NCBI GenBank assembly: GCA_036559705.1
Contig: DATBSP010000119.1
Location: 1-64,000, forward strand
Origin: Hyphomicrobium_A sp036559705
Lineage (GTDB): Bacteria > Pseudomonadota > Alphaproteobacteria > Rhizobiales > Hyphomicrobiaceae
Direction of reading: 5' to 3'
Length of the DNA stretch: 64,000 bases
Positions 1 to 7,269 of this stretch are shown here, in pieces (the first letter of the stretch is position 1; every line of letters starts with the position of its first letter). Position numbers and translations under genes: made by a program. A model generated the notes under the pieces. That model ran no database searches. It was not told the DNA's origin and saw nothing but the letters and a program-made list of their open reading frames with translations.

Positions 1-375
1 CATGAGCGTCTCGCCGAGGCGACGCGCCGGGCCGTGCGTGGCTGGGGTCTCGAGACCTGGTGCCGCGATCCCCGTTCGCATTCGCCGGCGGTGACGGCTG
101 TCGCCGTGCCCGAGGGCCACAATGCGGATGCCTTCCGCAAGCTGGCGCTGGAGAACTTCAACATGTCGCTCGGCACCGGCCTCAACAGGCTGGCCGGCAA
201 GGCGTTCCGCATCGGCCATCTCGGCTACACCAACGAGCTCACCGTGCTCGGCGCGCTCGCGGGTGTGGAGATGGGTCTGGAACTCGCTGGCGTGCCGCAC
301 GAGAAGGGCGGCGTTACCTCGGCAATGGCCTATCTATCGGAAACGGTACGGCCCGCGACCGCCAAGGCAGCTTGA
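1..375 (+). CDS. sgaA: Serine--glyoxylate aminotransferase, C-terminal part (truncated by window edge)
   Basis: The reading frame is open from base 1 and ends with TGA at 373-375, so 124 C-terminal residues are visible. They match the small domain of class V PLP-dependent aminotransferases of the serine/alanine-glyoxylate type: a stretch around MSLGTGLNRLAGKAFRIGH followed by LGYTNELTVLGALAGVEMGL. In this family the conserved Arg and His of the C-terminal domain contact the substrate carboxylate. The enzyme converts serine plus glyoxylate to hydroxypyruvate plus glycine, a step of the serine cycle in methylotrophs. The PLP lysine lies upstream, outside the window. The family call is firm. The choice of serine over alanine as donor is inferred from similarity remembered from methylotrophs. 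Confidence 0.85.
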   Translation, partial: HERLAEATRRAVRGWGLETWCRDPRSHSPAVTAVAVPEGHNADAFRKLALENFNMSLGTGLNRLAGKAFRIGHLGYTNELTVLGALAGVEMGLELAGVPHEKGGVTSAMAYLSETVRPATAKAA

Positions 376-391
376 GCGCGGGCCGTCAGCG

Positions 392-718
392 TTACTCCGA
401 AGCGGCTTTGAACTCCGGTTTGGCTTTGATCGACGCGGCTTTGATGCCGGATTTTGGGACGTTCGACGGGCCCGAGTAGCCGGCCGAGGCGAGCTGTATT
501 TTGCAGCGCTGGCCGAGCCGCATGTACTTGGCGACGACGCAACTCTTGACCTCGGAATACGTCGGCGTGCTGTCAACGCAGCCGAGGCGGCGAACGTCGC
601 TCTCGCAGGCCGCACGCAGCGCCGGCGTGACCTCGGGCGGAAGTTTGATTTCCTCGGCGAACGACATAGAGCTTGCGGACAATGTCGCGCATACGACGAG
701 GCCGTGTGTTCTAAGCAT
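392..718 (-). CDS. Small secreted cysteine-rich protein
   Basis: A 108-residue protein with a likely signal peptide (residues 1-21, ending near SFA-EE). The mature part has four cysteines (C38, C47, C60, C72), spaced like a single PF00839-type 'cysteine rich repeat' (AACESDV...GC...SCV...RC). The tail is Lys/Ala/Ser-rich. I chose the ATG at 718 because AGAGGGG lies about 6 bases upstream and the residues before it look non-coding. It ends 16 bases from the convergent aminotransferase stop. The role is unknown; an exported disulfide-bonded protein is an inference. Confidence 0.7.
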   Translation of the reverse strand: MLRTHGLVVCATLSASSMSFAEEIKLPPEVTPALRAACESDVRRLGCVDSTPTYSEVKSCVVAKYMRLGQRCKIQLASAGYSGPSNVPKSGIKAASIKAKPEFKAASE

Positions 719-859
719 GACTACCCCTCTTAGTGAGTGACCAAGGCGTATCAGACAGACTGCTGCAGCAGAATGTTGACGCGCGTCGTGCGTGCGACAG
801 GTGACCGCACGTATAACACACATTGTGAGGGAACTTTGTCTGCCTAGTCGACGAGCAGT

Positions 860-1426
860 TTAGTCGTTGCGCTCCGTCGGCGGCTCAAGCGCACGCGAGC
901 GGTCAACCGCCTCGGCAAGCCGCACGCTGTCAACGTCATCCTTATGGATGACGTCGCTGGCGCCACCGGCAATGAGCCGCGTTCGGCGCATTTGTGTGAC
1001 GGCGCCGCTGACGACGATGATGGGACCAATATAGCCGGCGCGCCGCAACTCGGGAATCGACAAGAAGGCATCAGCTGACGGTTTCAGGATGTCGTCGAGA
1101 AAGGTGAGGCTCGGCTGACTTTCCGTCATGCTGTCGATGGCCTCACCGAGGGATGACGCCCACCGGATCGGCATTTGATAGCCGAACAGCACGCGCAGCG
1201 TTGCCGTCAGGCGCTCGGCATCGAGTGCTTCGTCGTCGATGATCAGTATCTCGCCCGGCAAGGCATATTTTGAGCGCGCGCTCGCCAGGTCGCTGCGCTT
1301 CGCTAGATGGGCGCTCCCGGTCGAACGGTCGATCGACTTCTTGGGAAGAACACGCGCGAATGGCTCCGCGCCGGCGTCGGTTTGCCCGGTGCGGTTCGTA
1401 CCGTTCGTGGTTTTATGGGGAGGCAT
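860..1426 (-). CDS. Stand-alone response regulator (CheY-like receiver)
   Basis: A 188-residue protein with an N-terminal tail of about 57 residues that is basic and low in order, followed by one receiver domain. The acidic pocket is visible as IIDDE (D64, D65, E66), the phosphoacceptor as FLDD (D111 or D112), the switch Ser as VVSGA (S140), and the invariant Lys as HKDD (K162). No output domain follows, so it should act by protein contact. No histidine kinase lies nearby, so its partner is unknown. The start is uncertain: no strong ribosome-binding site precedes it, and a later start would remove much of the tail without touching the domain. Confidence 0.8.
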   Translation of the reverse strand: MPPHKTTNGTNRTGQTDAGAEPFARVLPKKSIDRSTGSAHLAKRSDLASARSKYALPGEILIIDDEALDAERLTATLRVLFGYQMPIRWASSLGEAIDSMTESQPSLTFLDDILKPSADAFLSIPELRRAGYIGPIIVVSGAVTQMRRTRLIAGGASDVIHKDDVDSVRLAEAVDRSRALEPPTERND

Positions 1427-1707
1427 TGGTCCGACGCCGAGAGGGGAAACGATCCGTCCGCCAAGTCAGAATTCGACAGACTCGTAGGTACTTCGGCCAA
1501 TGCACGATGAACGTTACACCTCAGCTCTGGTCGGTGCCCGCGCACATGAATGGCGCCCCGGGCCGCCGCGACCATCTTCTGGACGATGGCGAGCCCTTGC
1601 CTCACGGGGCCCGAAAGCGCGCGGAACGGCAGGAAAATGCTGTCGAAATGTTCCGCGTTTGAGCGACCGTCCGCTACGCGGACGGGACTAGCGGAAATTG
1701 CCTCATG

Positions 1708-2772
1708 TCAGGCAATGGCGTCGGTACCGACCGCCGCACGCCTGAAGGCCGCGTGGCTGTCGTTGATGCGCCGCGTCTGGGCGTCGGCGCCGGCGGTATG
1801 GGCGACGATGGCATCGGCGACGCGGCGAATGGCATGCGAGAGCTCGGAGGCCAAGGGCCATGTTTGGCCGGCCGCAGGCTCGGGATAGAGCAGCGGCCGG
1901 TGGGCTTCCTCCTCCGCCAGCGAAAGCTGGAATTCGGCGGACGCGGCAGCGGCAAACATGGCTTGGTCGGCGGTACTGAAGCGATCCCAGAGCGCCCGGC
2001 TAATGCCGAGCGACAGCGCCGCGCCGTGCCGGTTGATGCTGGTGCCCGCCCAGTAGGGGGCGGCGGCGTGCAATCCGAGCGCGTAGCTGGTGATGGCGCC
2101 ACCGCATTCGGCCGCGAGAACGTCACCGGTGCGCATAGCTTCGGCGAGGTGCGCCGGCGCGACCGACACCGGCTCGAGGCCGAGTCCGCGAGCCACGTCA
2201 CGCGCGAGGCCCTGCACGTGGGCCTTGCGGCCGGCGAGTGCGCTCATGGCATCGACGCGTTCGGTTGCGAGGAGGTAGCTGCGCGAGCCGGTGTGTGCGG
2301 CCAGCATCGGCTTGACTCCGAGATCGGCGGCGAGTTCATCCCACAGCACTTGGCCACCGCCGAGACCGATCCACGTTTGCAGGTGCTGTGGGTTGAGACC
2401 GTGATCGCCGGGGAGGCCCGCGAAGTAGGCGAGGCCGCGATGGGCTTCGAGGTTGTCGTGCTCGCTGGCGAAATAGAGGTCCGCTTCGCCACTGCGGAGG
2501 GCAGCAAGTCCGTTGACGACGCCGAAACTCGGCACGACGCGGATGCGCCCTTCGCTCATTGTCACGATGCGTTGGCCGAGGCGATGCGCTTGATCAGCGG
2601 GGCCGGCAAAGCCGTCGGCCCACGGCATGACAAGGCGCAGTTCGTGGAGCCCTTTGGAGATGGCAGGGGCGGCGAGTGCGGTCTCGGCGGTTGCCGCGCC
2701 GGTGACAGCCACTGCCGTCGTTGCCGCGGCCGCAGCGGCACCTGTCGATTTCAGGAACTCACGCCGGTCCAT
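1708..2772 (-). CDS. TRAP-type transporter substrate-binding protein (DctP-like), Tat-exported, orphan
   Basis: A 354-residue protein. The N-terminus begins MDRREFLKST followed by an Ala-rich hydrophobic stretch, the form of a twin-arginine-like signal seen in many TRAP binding proteins of the mannitol/chloroaromatic type. The body carries DctP-family features: a segment near WADGFAGPADQAHRLGQRI (residues 51-69), then a region with ELAADLGVKPM and later GLEPVSV...HLAEAMRTGDVLAAECGG. No DctQ or DctM membrane subunit gene is present on either side, so it either serves a transporter encoded elsewhere or has been retained for another purpose. The ligand cannot be told from sequence. Confidence 0.75.
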   Translation of the reverse strand: MDRREFLKSTGAAAAAATTAVAVTGAATAETALAAPAISKGLHELRLVMPWADGFAGPADQAHRLGQRIVTMSEGRIRVVPSFGVVNGLAALRSGEADLYFASEHDNLEAHRGLAYFAGLPGDHGLNPQHLQTWIGLGGGQVLWDELAADLGVKPMLAAHTGSRSYLLATERVDAMSALAGRKAHVQGLARDVARGLGLEPVSVAPAHLAEAMRTGDVLAAECGGAITSYALGLHAAAPYWAGTSINRHGAALSLGISRALWDRFSTADQAMFAAAASAEFQLSLAEEEAHRPLLYPEPAAGQTWPLASELSHAIRRVADAIVAHTAGADAQTRRINDSHAAFRRAAVGTDAIA

Positions 2773-2896
2773 CGAGCCATCCCCCTCTCGGCAAGCCGTG
2801 GCCGCATCAAAGCCGATCGGTGCGGGATTTACAACCGGGGCTGAACGGGCGGGCTATGGCCGGGCGTCGCATGAAATGTTTAAGCGGCAATTGGAA

Positions 2897-3553
2897 TTAT
2901 GACTTGGCACACTCGACGGCGACGGTCTTGCCTCCCGATCCGAGATTGACGCTTCCTCCCTGGCTCATTGCACCCGAGAACGCATCGTTGAGTTTTGGTG
3001 TGTCGGCGTCCTCGGCCGGCTCGTGGATCGTCGGCTTGCAGCCGGCGGGCGCGTTGGCGCCGAGTTTGACGGGTTCCGCCTCGGCGAAGTCGAAGGCGAT
3101 GAAATAACTGGAGTCGAACACCGCGAAATTGAAGCCGGACGCCTGGGCGGACACGGGCTGTTCGAGCGGCAGCGTGAAGTGCAGCGTAAGGATCTTCTTG
3201 TCGGAGTAATCGAGCCAGTAGTCAACCGGCGGCTTGAACTTTAGCTCGGTGTCGCCGAGCTTGGCGAAGGTGAAGTAGGCGAACTCCTTCAGGCCGTCGA
3301 TGTTGACCTGCGCCAGATCCTTCAGCTCCTCGCGGTCGTACTTACCATCGCCATTCTTATCGAGACCCTCGATGGCCTGCTGGGTGTAGAACTCGTCGAA
3401 CGTCCACGCCTGCTGCAATCCGGTGATGCTGCCTTTGTCGTAGAGCACCGTCTCGTTCATGATCACCCACACGTGCGGGTGCGCTTGTGCGCCACTGGCG
3501 CCGAGTACGGCGATCATGGCGGCGAAGGCGAGGTTCGGTCTAGAGGCGCGCAA
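2897..3553 (-). CDS. DUF1007 family periplasmic protein, probable metal-uptake accessory
   Basis: A 218-residue protein with a signal peptide (residues 1-24) directly followed by the DUF1007 hallmark HPHVWV (H25, H27). Residues 65-76 (DKNGDGKYDREE) form a good EF-hand-like calcium loop. DUF1007 proteins commonly sit beside nickel, cobalt or zinc transporters. Here the gene is divergent from a ZnuA-type gene, with 162 bases between the starts, which supports a role in periplasmic metal handling. Mature His residues could bind metal. The role is inferred from family and neighbour; no enzymatic motif is seen. Confidence 0.8.
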   Translation of the reverse strand: MRASRPNLAFAAMIAVLGASGAQAHPHVWVIMNETVLYDKGSITGLQQAWTFDEFYTQQAIEGLDKNGDGKYDREELKDLAQVNIDGLKEFAYFTFAKLGDTELKFKPPVDYWLDYSDKKILTLHFTLPLEQPVSAQASGFNFAVFDSSYFIAFDFAEAEPVKLGANAPAGCKPTIHEPAEDADTPKLNDAFSGAMSQGGSVNLGSGGKTVAVECAKS

Positions 3554-3677
3554 TTCTGATGTCCTCTACGTCGGCGTGTGCGAGCGGCGGTCTACCGGCG
3601 ACCCGGGTATTCCTTAAGAGTGGATGGAGCAAGAACGTGGCAGTTGCGTGGTGCCGGCAGGTGCACTAGGTTGCTGC

Positions 3678-3693
3678 GGATATTATCACATCC
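3678..3693. promoter_or_regulatory. Candidate zinc-regulator (Zur-type) palindrome upstream of znuA
   Basis: The 16-base sequence GGATATTATCACATCC is an imperfect inverted repeat (12 of 16 positions agree with its own reverse complement). It is AT-rich against a GC-rich background and lies 23 bases before the znuA ATG, between divergent zinc-related genes. Fur/Zur-family operators are AT-rich interrupted palindromes. Assignment to Zur rests on position and general form only. Confidence 0.35.
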
Positions 3694-3715
3694 TGCAATC
3701 TACTGGATCAATAGC

Positions 3716-4693
3716 ATGGCAGGCGCCCTTTGGACGCTGGGACGGGCTTTGCGCGGCATCCGGCCGCGACAATTGCCGTTGCTCGGAGCTCTCTTTCTTG
3801 GGGTGCTGCCGGGAGCCGCGCGCGCCGAGGGCGTCGATGTCGTCGTCACTATCAAGCCGATCCACTCCCTCGTGGCGCGGGTCATGGAAGGCGTGGGCGT
3901 GCCGACGCTGCTGGTGGAGGGCTCGGCGTCGCCACACACCTTTTCGCTGAAGCCGTCCCACATTCGCGCCATCGATGCCGCCGGCGTGTTCATCCGCGTT
4001 TCGGAGCGGCTTGAGCCGTTCACCGGCAAAATCGTTCGATCCCTGCCGGAGAGCGTGCGTCTCATCACGCTCGTCGACGCACCCGGCATCAAGCTGCTGA
4101 GCCAGAGGCAGACTGGGACCTTCGAGCGCCACCGGCACGACCACGATGCGCCGGACCGTGCTGATGACAGTGCGAAGGACAGCCACATCTGGCTCAATCC
4201 GGACAACGCCAAGGCGATCGGCCTCTACGTCGGGGTTGTGCTCGGCGAGCGCTATCCGCAGCATGCCGCGCGGTTCAAGGCGAACGCCGAGCGTCTTGGT
4301 GCGCAGATTGATGCGCTGACGGCGGAGCTCGGGGCGACGACGCGGCCGCTGCGGGATAAACCGTTCGTCGTCTTCCACGACGCCTACCAGTATTTCGACG
4401 ATCGCTTCGACCTCGACGCGGTCGGCTCCATCACGGTCAGCCCTGACGTGCAGCCGAGCGCCAAGCGGCTCACCGAGCTGCGGCAGAAGCTCCGCTCCCT
4501 GCAGGCGGTGTGCGTGTTTGCCGAACCGCTGTTCCAATCAGGGCTGGTCGCGGCGGTCACCGAGGGCACGGATGCGCGAGCGGGGACACTCGATCCCGAG
4601 GGCATGAGTCTCCCGCCCGGACCGCAGCTCTATTTCACGCTGATGCGCAATCTCGCCGGCAGCCTGAAAGCGTGCCTCGCGCCGGCGACCTAG
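3716..4693 (+). CDS. znuA: Zinc ABC transporter substrate-binding protein (ZnuA-like)
   Basis: A 325-residue periplasmic metal-binding protein of the cluster A-I (ZnuA) family. A signal region covers residues 1-37. Expected metal-ligand histidines are visible at H74 (ASPHTFSLKPS), H157 (DSHIWLNPDNA) and H221 (VFHDAYQYF). Between them is the charged His-rich loop HRHDHD (near residues 139-144) that marks zinc-specific members. The ATG at 3716 is chosen because it gives a clean signal peptide and upstream residues are not conserved-looking. The partner ATPase and permease genes (znuC, znuB) are not adjacent, so they must be elsewhere. It is divergent from a DUF1007 gene. Confidence 0.87.
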   Translation: MAGALWTLGRALRGIRPRQLPLLGALFLGVLPGAARAEGVDVVVTIKPIHSLVARVMEGVGVPTLLVEGSASPHTFSLKPSHIRAIDAAGVFIRVSERLEPFTGKIVRSLPESVRLITLVDAPGIKLLSQRQTGTFERHRHDHDAPDRADDSAKDSHIWLNPDNAKAIGLYVGVVLGERYPQHAARFKANAERLGAQIDALTAELGATTRPLRDKPFVVFHDAYQYFDDRFDLDAVGSITVSPDVQPSAKRLTELRQKLRSLQAVCVFAEPLFQSGLVAAVTEGTDARAGTLDPEGMSLPPGPQLYFTLMRNLAGSLKACLAPAT

Positions 4694-4758
4694 GAACGCC
4701 GAAAGCAAAGAGCAGCAGATGCCGCCGCCCTCTACCGTTCGAATTGTCCTTATCGCCT

Positions 4759-5781
4759 TTAGAGCGCCGCGCGTTTGGCCGGCTCGCTCGATTCCACCGA
4801 CGTCGCTTTCTTGGCGTCCTCGGCGGCCTTCTTGGCGGCGTCGGCCGCAGCCCGCGCCGCTTCGGCGGCCTTGGCGGCGGCAGCGGCGGCCTTCTCGGCG
4901 ATCGCCACCGCATCATGCGGGCCCGACGTCGCCGCAGCTGTCTGGGCAGCCTCGTGCTTCTTGTGCACCTCGGCCTTCTTCACAGGCTTCGGATCAATCG
5001 GCTTTTTCGCCGCTTCTGCCAGTGCTTGGTCGTCGGCGACCGGATCAATGGGCGCGGCTCCATCCTGGCGGTCCGCCACCGTCTCGGCGTCGGCCGACGG
5101 CGTGAGTTGGCGAATGCTGCGCGGCGGGCTCTTGTAGGTGGGAGCGGAAGCCATCGGGTTGAACGGCGCCGGCTCCTCGCTGGAGGCAATTGCCTGCGAG
5201 GAGAAGCGCTGCCACGTCACCGTGACCTTGGTGCCGACGGGAACGCGCGGATAAAGGTCCAGCACATCCTCGTTGAACATGCGGATGCAGCCCTTGGACA
5301 CTGCCTGGCCGATGGTCCACGGCGCGTCGGTGCCATGGATGCGGTAGGTGCTGGCGCCGAGATACATGGCGCGGACGCCCAGCGGGTTCATGCGATGGCC
5401 GCCTGGAACCCATGTCGGCAGCTTCGGATTTTCCCTGATCATCTCAGGGGTCGGCCGCCATGACGGGTTGATGCGTTTGTCGGAAACGGTGGTCGTGCCC
5501 TGCCAGCGGCTCTGCTCGCGCGGCACGGCGATCGGATAGCTAATGGCCTGACCCGCCTTCGTGATGAGATAGATGCGCCGGTCGCCGAAGCTGACGATGA
5601 TCTGCCCAGCCGTATATTTCGGGTCGAACGATACGGTCTGCTTGCTGCCGCCCCATTCCTGGCTGCCGCCCCACAGGAAGTCGATCAGACCCTGGGCTTG
5701 CGCTTGCGGTACCGCGACGAGCGACGCGGTGCCGGTCAGCGCGGCGAGGGCAAGAGAACTCATCAGACTGCGAGGGGGCAT
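4759..5781 (-). CDS. L,D-transpeptidase (YkuD/ErfK family), exported
   Basis: A 340-residue protein with a signal peptide (about residues 1-30, ending AQAQ) and a YkuD catalytic domain over about residues 57-215. The active-site block is H149-G...SKGCIRM with nucleophile C165. The C-terminal third is low-complexity, rich in Ala, Lys and Glu (about residues 285-335), and probably an extended or helical tail reaching the wall. The enzyme class makes 3-3 cross-links in peptidoglycan or attaches outer-membrane proteins to it. The start at 5781 is preferred because the open frame continues far upstream without any protein-like features, and a GGAG lies about 10 bases before this ATG. Confidence 0.9.
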   Translation of the reverse strand: MPPRSLMSSLALAALTGTASLVAVPQAQAQGLIDFLWGGSQEWGGSKQTVSFDPKYTAGQIIVSFGDRRIYLITKAGQAISYPIAVPREQSRWQGTTTVSDKRINPSWRPTPEMIRENPKLPTWVPGGHRMNPLGVRAMYLGASTYRIHGTDAPWTIGQAVSKGCIRMFNEDVLDLYPRVPVGTKVTVTWQRFSSQAIASSEEPAPFNPMASAPTYKSPPRSIRQLTPSADAETVADRQDGAAPIDPVADDQALAEAAKKPIDPKPVKKAEVHKKHEAAQTAAATSGPHDAVAIAEKAAAAAAKAAEAARAAADAAKKAAEDAKKATSVESSEPAKRAAL

Positions 5782-6167
5782 TACTGAATGGCTCCGGGGT
5801 TGCGGGTTAGCTCGCTGGGAGCTTGAGGCGATATGGTGAATGGATCGTATATAGCAATCCCACTTTGTCGCGGCAGAGCATGGGTGCAACACCTGGTTCC
5901 GTATCGCACCATTTAGGCTTGGTTCCGGAATTTTTGCGGCAGCATGTCCCCTCGATGCACGGTAAATGGCCCGTAACGGGCAGTTTCTTGGGCGATGGTG
6001 CGGCATCCAGGTCGCACGATCTGATTCATCGCCGTTTGGCAACTTCTCGGCTGTGGAAAATTCCGCACACCGGTGCGGCCTTGAACGAGTGGCGAGCAGG
6101 CCGCTGCAACCTTTATTGTCTATGTTTGTTCTTGCTTTGATCTTGACCGGAATCGTCGTTCGGTTTA
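5782..6167. other. Intergenic region between divergent L,D-transpeptidase and SOS cassette
   Basis: About 450 bases separate the transpeptidase start from the imuA start. The part nearest imuA carries LexA-type sites. The first 350 bases hold no convincing gene on either strand: the open frames are extensions of neighbours with no protein-like composition. It probably contains the promoters of both flanking units. Confidence 0.5.
6128..6142 (+). promoter_or_regulatory. Secondary LexA-like half-match upstream of imuA
   Basis: GTTC, seven bases, then GATC: one mismatch from the alphaproteobacterial LexA site GTTC-N7-GTTC. It lies 25 bases upstream of the perfect site, so it could be a weaker co-operating site or chance. 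Confidence 0.35.
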
Positions 6168-6182
6168 GAACAAAAAAAGAAC
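6168..6182 (-). promoter_or_regulatory. LexA operator (SOS box), GTTC-N7-GTTC type
   Basis: The plus strand reads GAAC, seven A residues, GAAC, which on the minus strand is GTTC-N7-GTTC, the direct-repeat LexA site known from Alphaproteobacteria. It lies 49 bases before the imuA GTG start, where imuAB-dnaE2 cassettes are normally LexA-controlled. An overlapping GTTC-N6-GAAC (6159-6171 area) adds further half-sites. Confidence 0.85.
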
Positions 6183-6231
6183 ACGACGGCATTCGAGCTG
6201 CCATCGCGTCGGTTGTAGCGAGGGCGTTCCC

Positions 6232-7269
6232 GTGGACCAGACGGCCCCATCCCCCACCCCACCGTCCGGCCGTCTGCAGCAGATCTCGCGGCCAGAGCCA
6301 GGCCCCAGTACGTGTCCGCGTAATGGGTTGCGTAGCGTTCGGCCTAGGCGCTCTTGCCCGAACCGGAACGGCGAGTCCCTCCTCGCCGTTCTGGGGGGCA
6401 CGGCCACGCAAGACAGCAGGGCCGGCGTACTCGCCGAGCTGCGCACGCGCGTCATGGCGCTTGAGCGCGGCTCTTCCCTCATTGCTTCCTCCTCTTCGCC
6501 CCAGCTTGCCGCGCAAGGGTCTGCAGTGGGTCTGTGGACGCTCGGCGCCGCCGAACTCGATCAGCGTCTTAGCCCCGGCCTCGATGCCGCCTCCCTGCAC
6601 GAGGTGAAGGCCGAACCGCAGGCATCGGGAGTTGCCGCCGGCGCCAGTGCCGGCAATTGGGCGGCGGCGCTCGGCTTTGCCTTGCGCCTCGCCGTGCGCC
6701 GTCTGCAAAGCATCGAAGCTTCTCCTTCAGGTCCGCCGCGCATCCTGTGGTGCTGGCCTTCCGTGTTCGCCCGCGAGCTCGGTGCGCCGTACGGGCACGG
6801 CTTTGCCGCCCTGGGCCTAGCGCCGTCGTCCTGGCTGTTCGCCGAGACGGCACGCGCCGGCGATGCCCTGTGGGCCATGGAGGAAGGCTTGCGCTCGCAG
6901 AGCCTCGCACTTGTCATCGGTGTCGTCGGCGAAGCGGAGCTGACGCCCGCGCGCCGCCTGAGCTTAGCCGCGGCGGAGCATCTCACGCCGTGCCTTCTCA
7001 TCACCGACCCGCGTCTTTCCCCGGCGGGGTCCACCGCCACCCGTTGGCGTGTCGGTGCGCGCGGGAGCGCTTCGCATCCCTTCGACGGCGCCGCGCCCGG
7101 GGCGCCCCGGTACGCCGTCGCCCTCGAACGCTGCCGACACCGCCCGCTGACGGGCGAGCCGGTGCCTCATCTCTTGGAATGGTCGGATGAAACGCATCGT
7201 TTCCGTATGGCTGCCGCTGTGGCCCATCGAGCGGATGCGCCGCGCGCAGCCGTCATTGGCGCCCGATGA
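6232..7269 (+). CDS. imuA: SOS mutagenesis protein ImuA (RecA/SulA-like)
   Basis: First gene of the imuA-imuB-dnaE2 mutasome cassette used for error-prone translesion synthesis. The region from about residue 70 on fits ImuA: ELRTRVMALE, then LHEVKAEP, WCWPSVFARELGAPYGHGFAALGLAP and a C-terminal DETHRFRMAA. With the GTG at 6232 it is 345 residues, longer than the usual 230-280. The first 60-70 residues are Pro/Arg-rich and may be untranslated, with an ATG at 6453 as an alternative start. It overlaps imuB by 83 bases. A LexA box lies upstream. Confidence 0.85.
   Translation: MDQTAPSPTPPSGRLQQISRPEPGPSTCPRNGLRSVRPRRSCPNRNGESLLAVLGGTATQDSRAGVLAELRTRVMALERGSSLIASSSSPQLAAQGSAVGLWTLGAAELDQRLSPGLDAASLHEVKAEPQASGVAAGASAGNWAAALGFALRLAVRRLQSIEASPSGPPRILWCWPSVFARELGAPYGHGFAALGLAPSSWLFAETARAGDALWAMEEGLRSQSLALVIGVVGEAELTPARRLSLAAAEHLTPCLLITDPRLSPAGSTATRWRVGARGSASHPFDGAAPGAPRYAVALERCRHRPLTGEPVPHLLEWSDETHRFRMAAAVAHRADAPRAAVIGAR

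Noticed and set aside
1427..1707. Short open frames between the response regulator and the TRAP binding protein
   Set aside because: They are under 70 residues apart from shadows of the neighbours, with no ribosome-binding site or protein-like features.
3686..4537. Long minus-strand open frame opposite znuA
   Set aside because: It lies entirely antisense to a gene with clear domains, and its composition is Arg/Ala/His-rich shadow coding.
5782..6708. Upstream extension of the L,D-transpeptidase frame giving a 649-residue protein
   Set aside because: The added residues have no signal or domain, run through the imuA promoter and LexA boxes, and the clean signal peptide begins at 5781.
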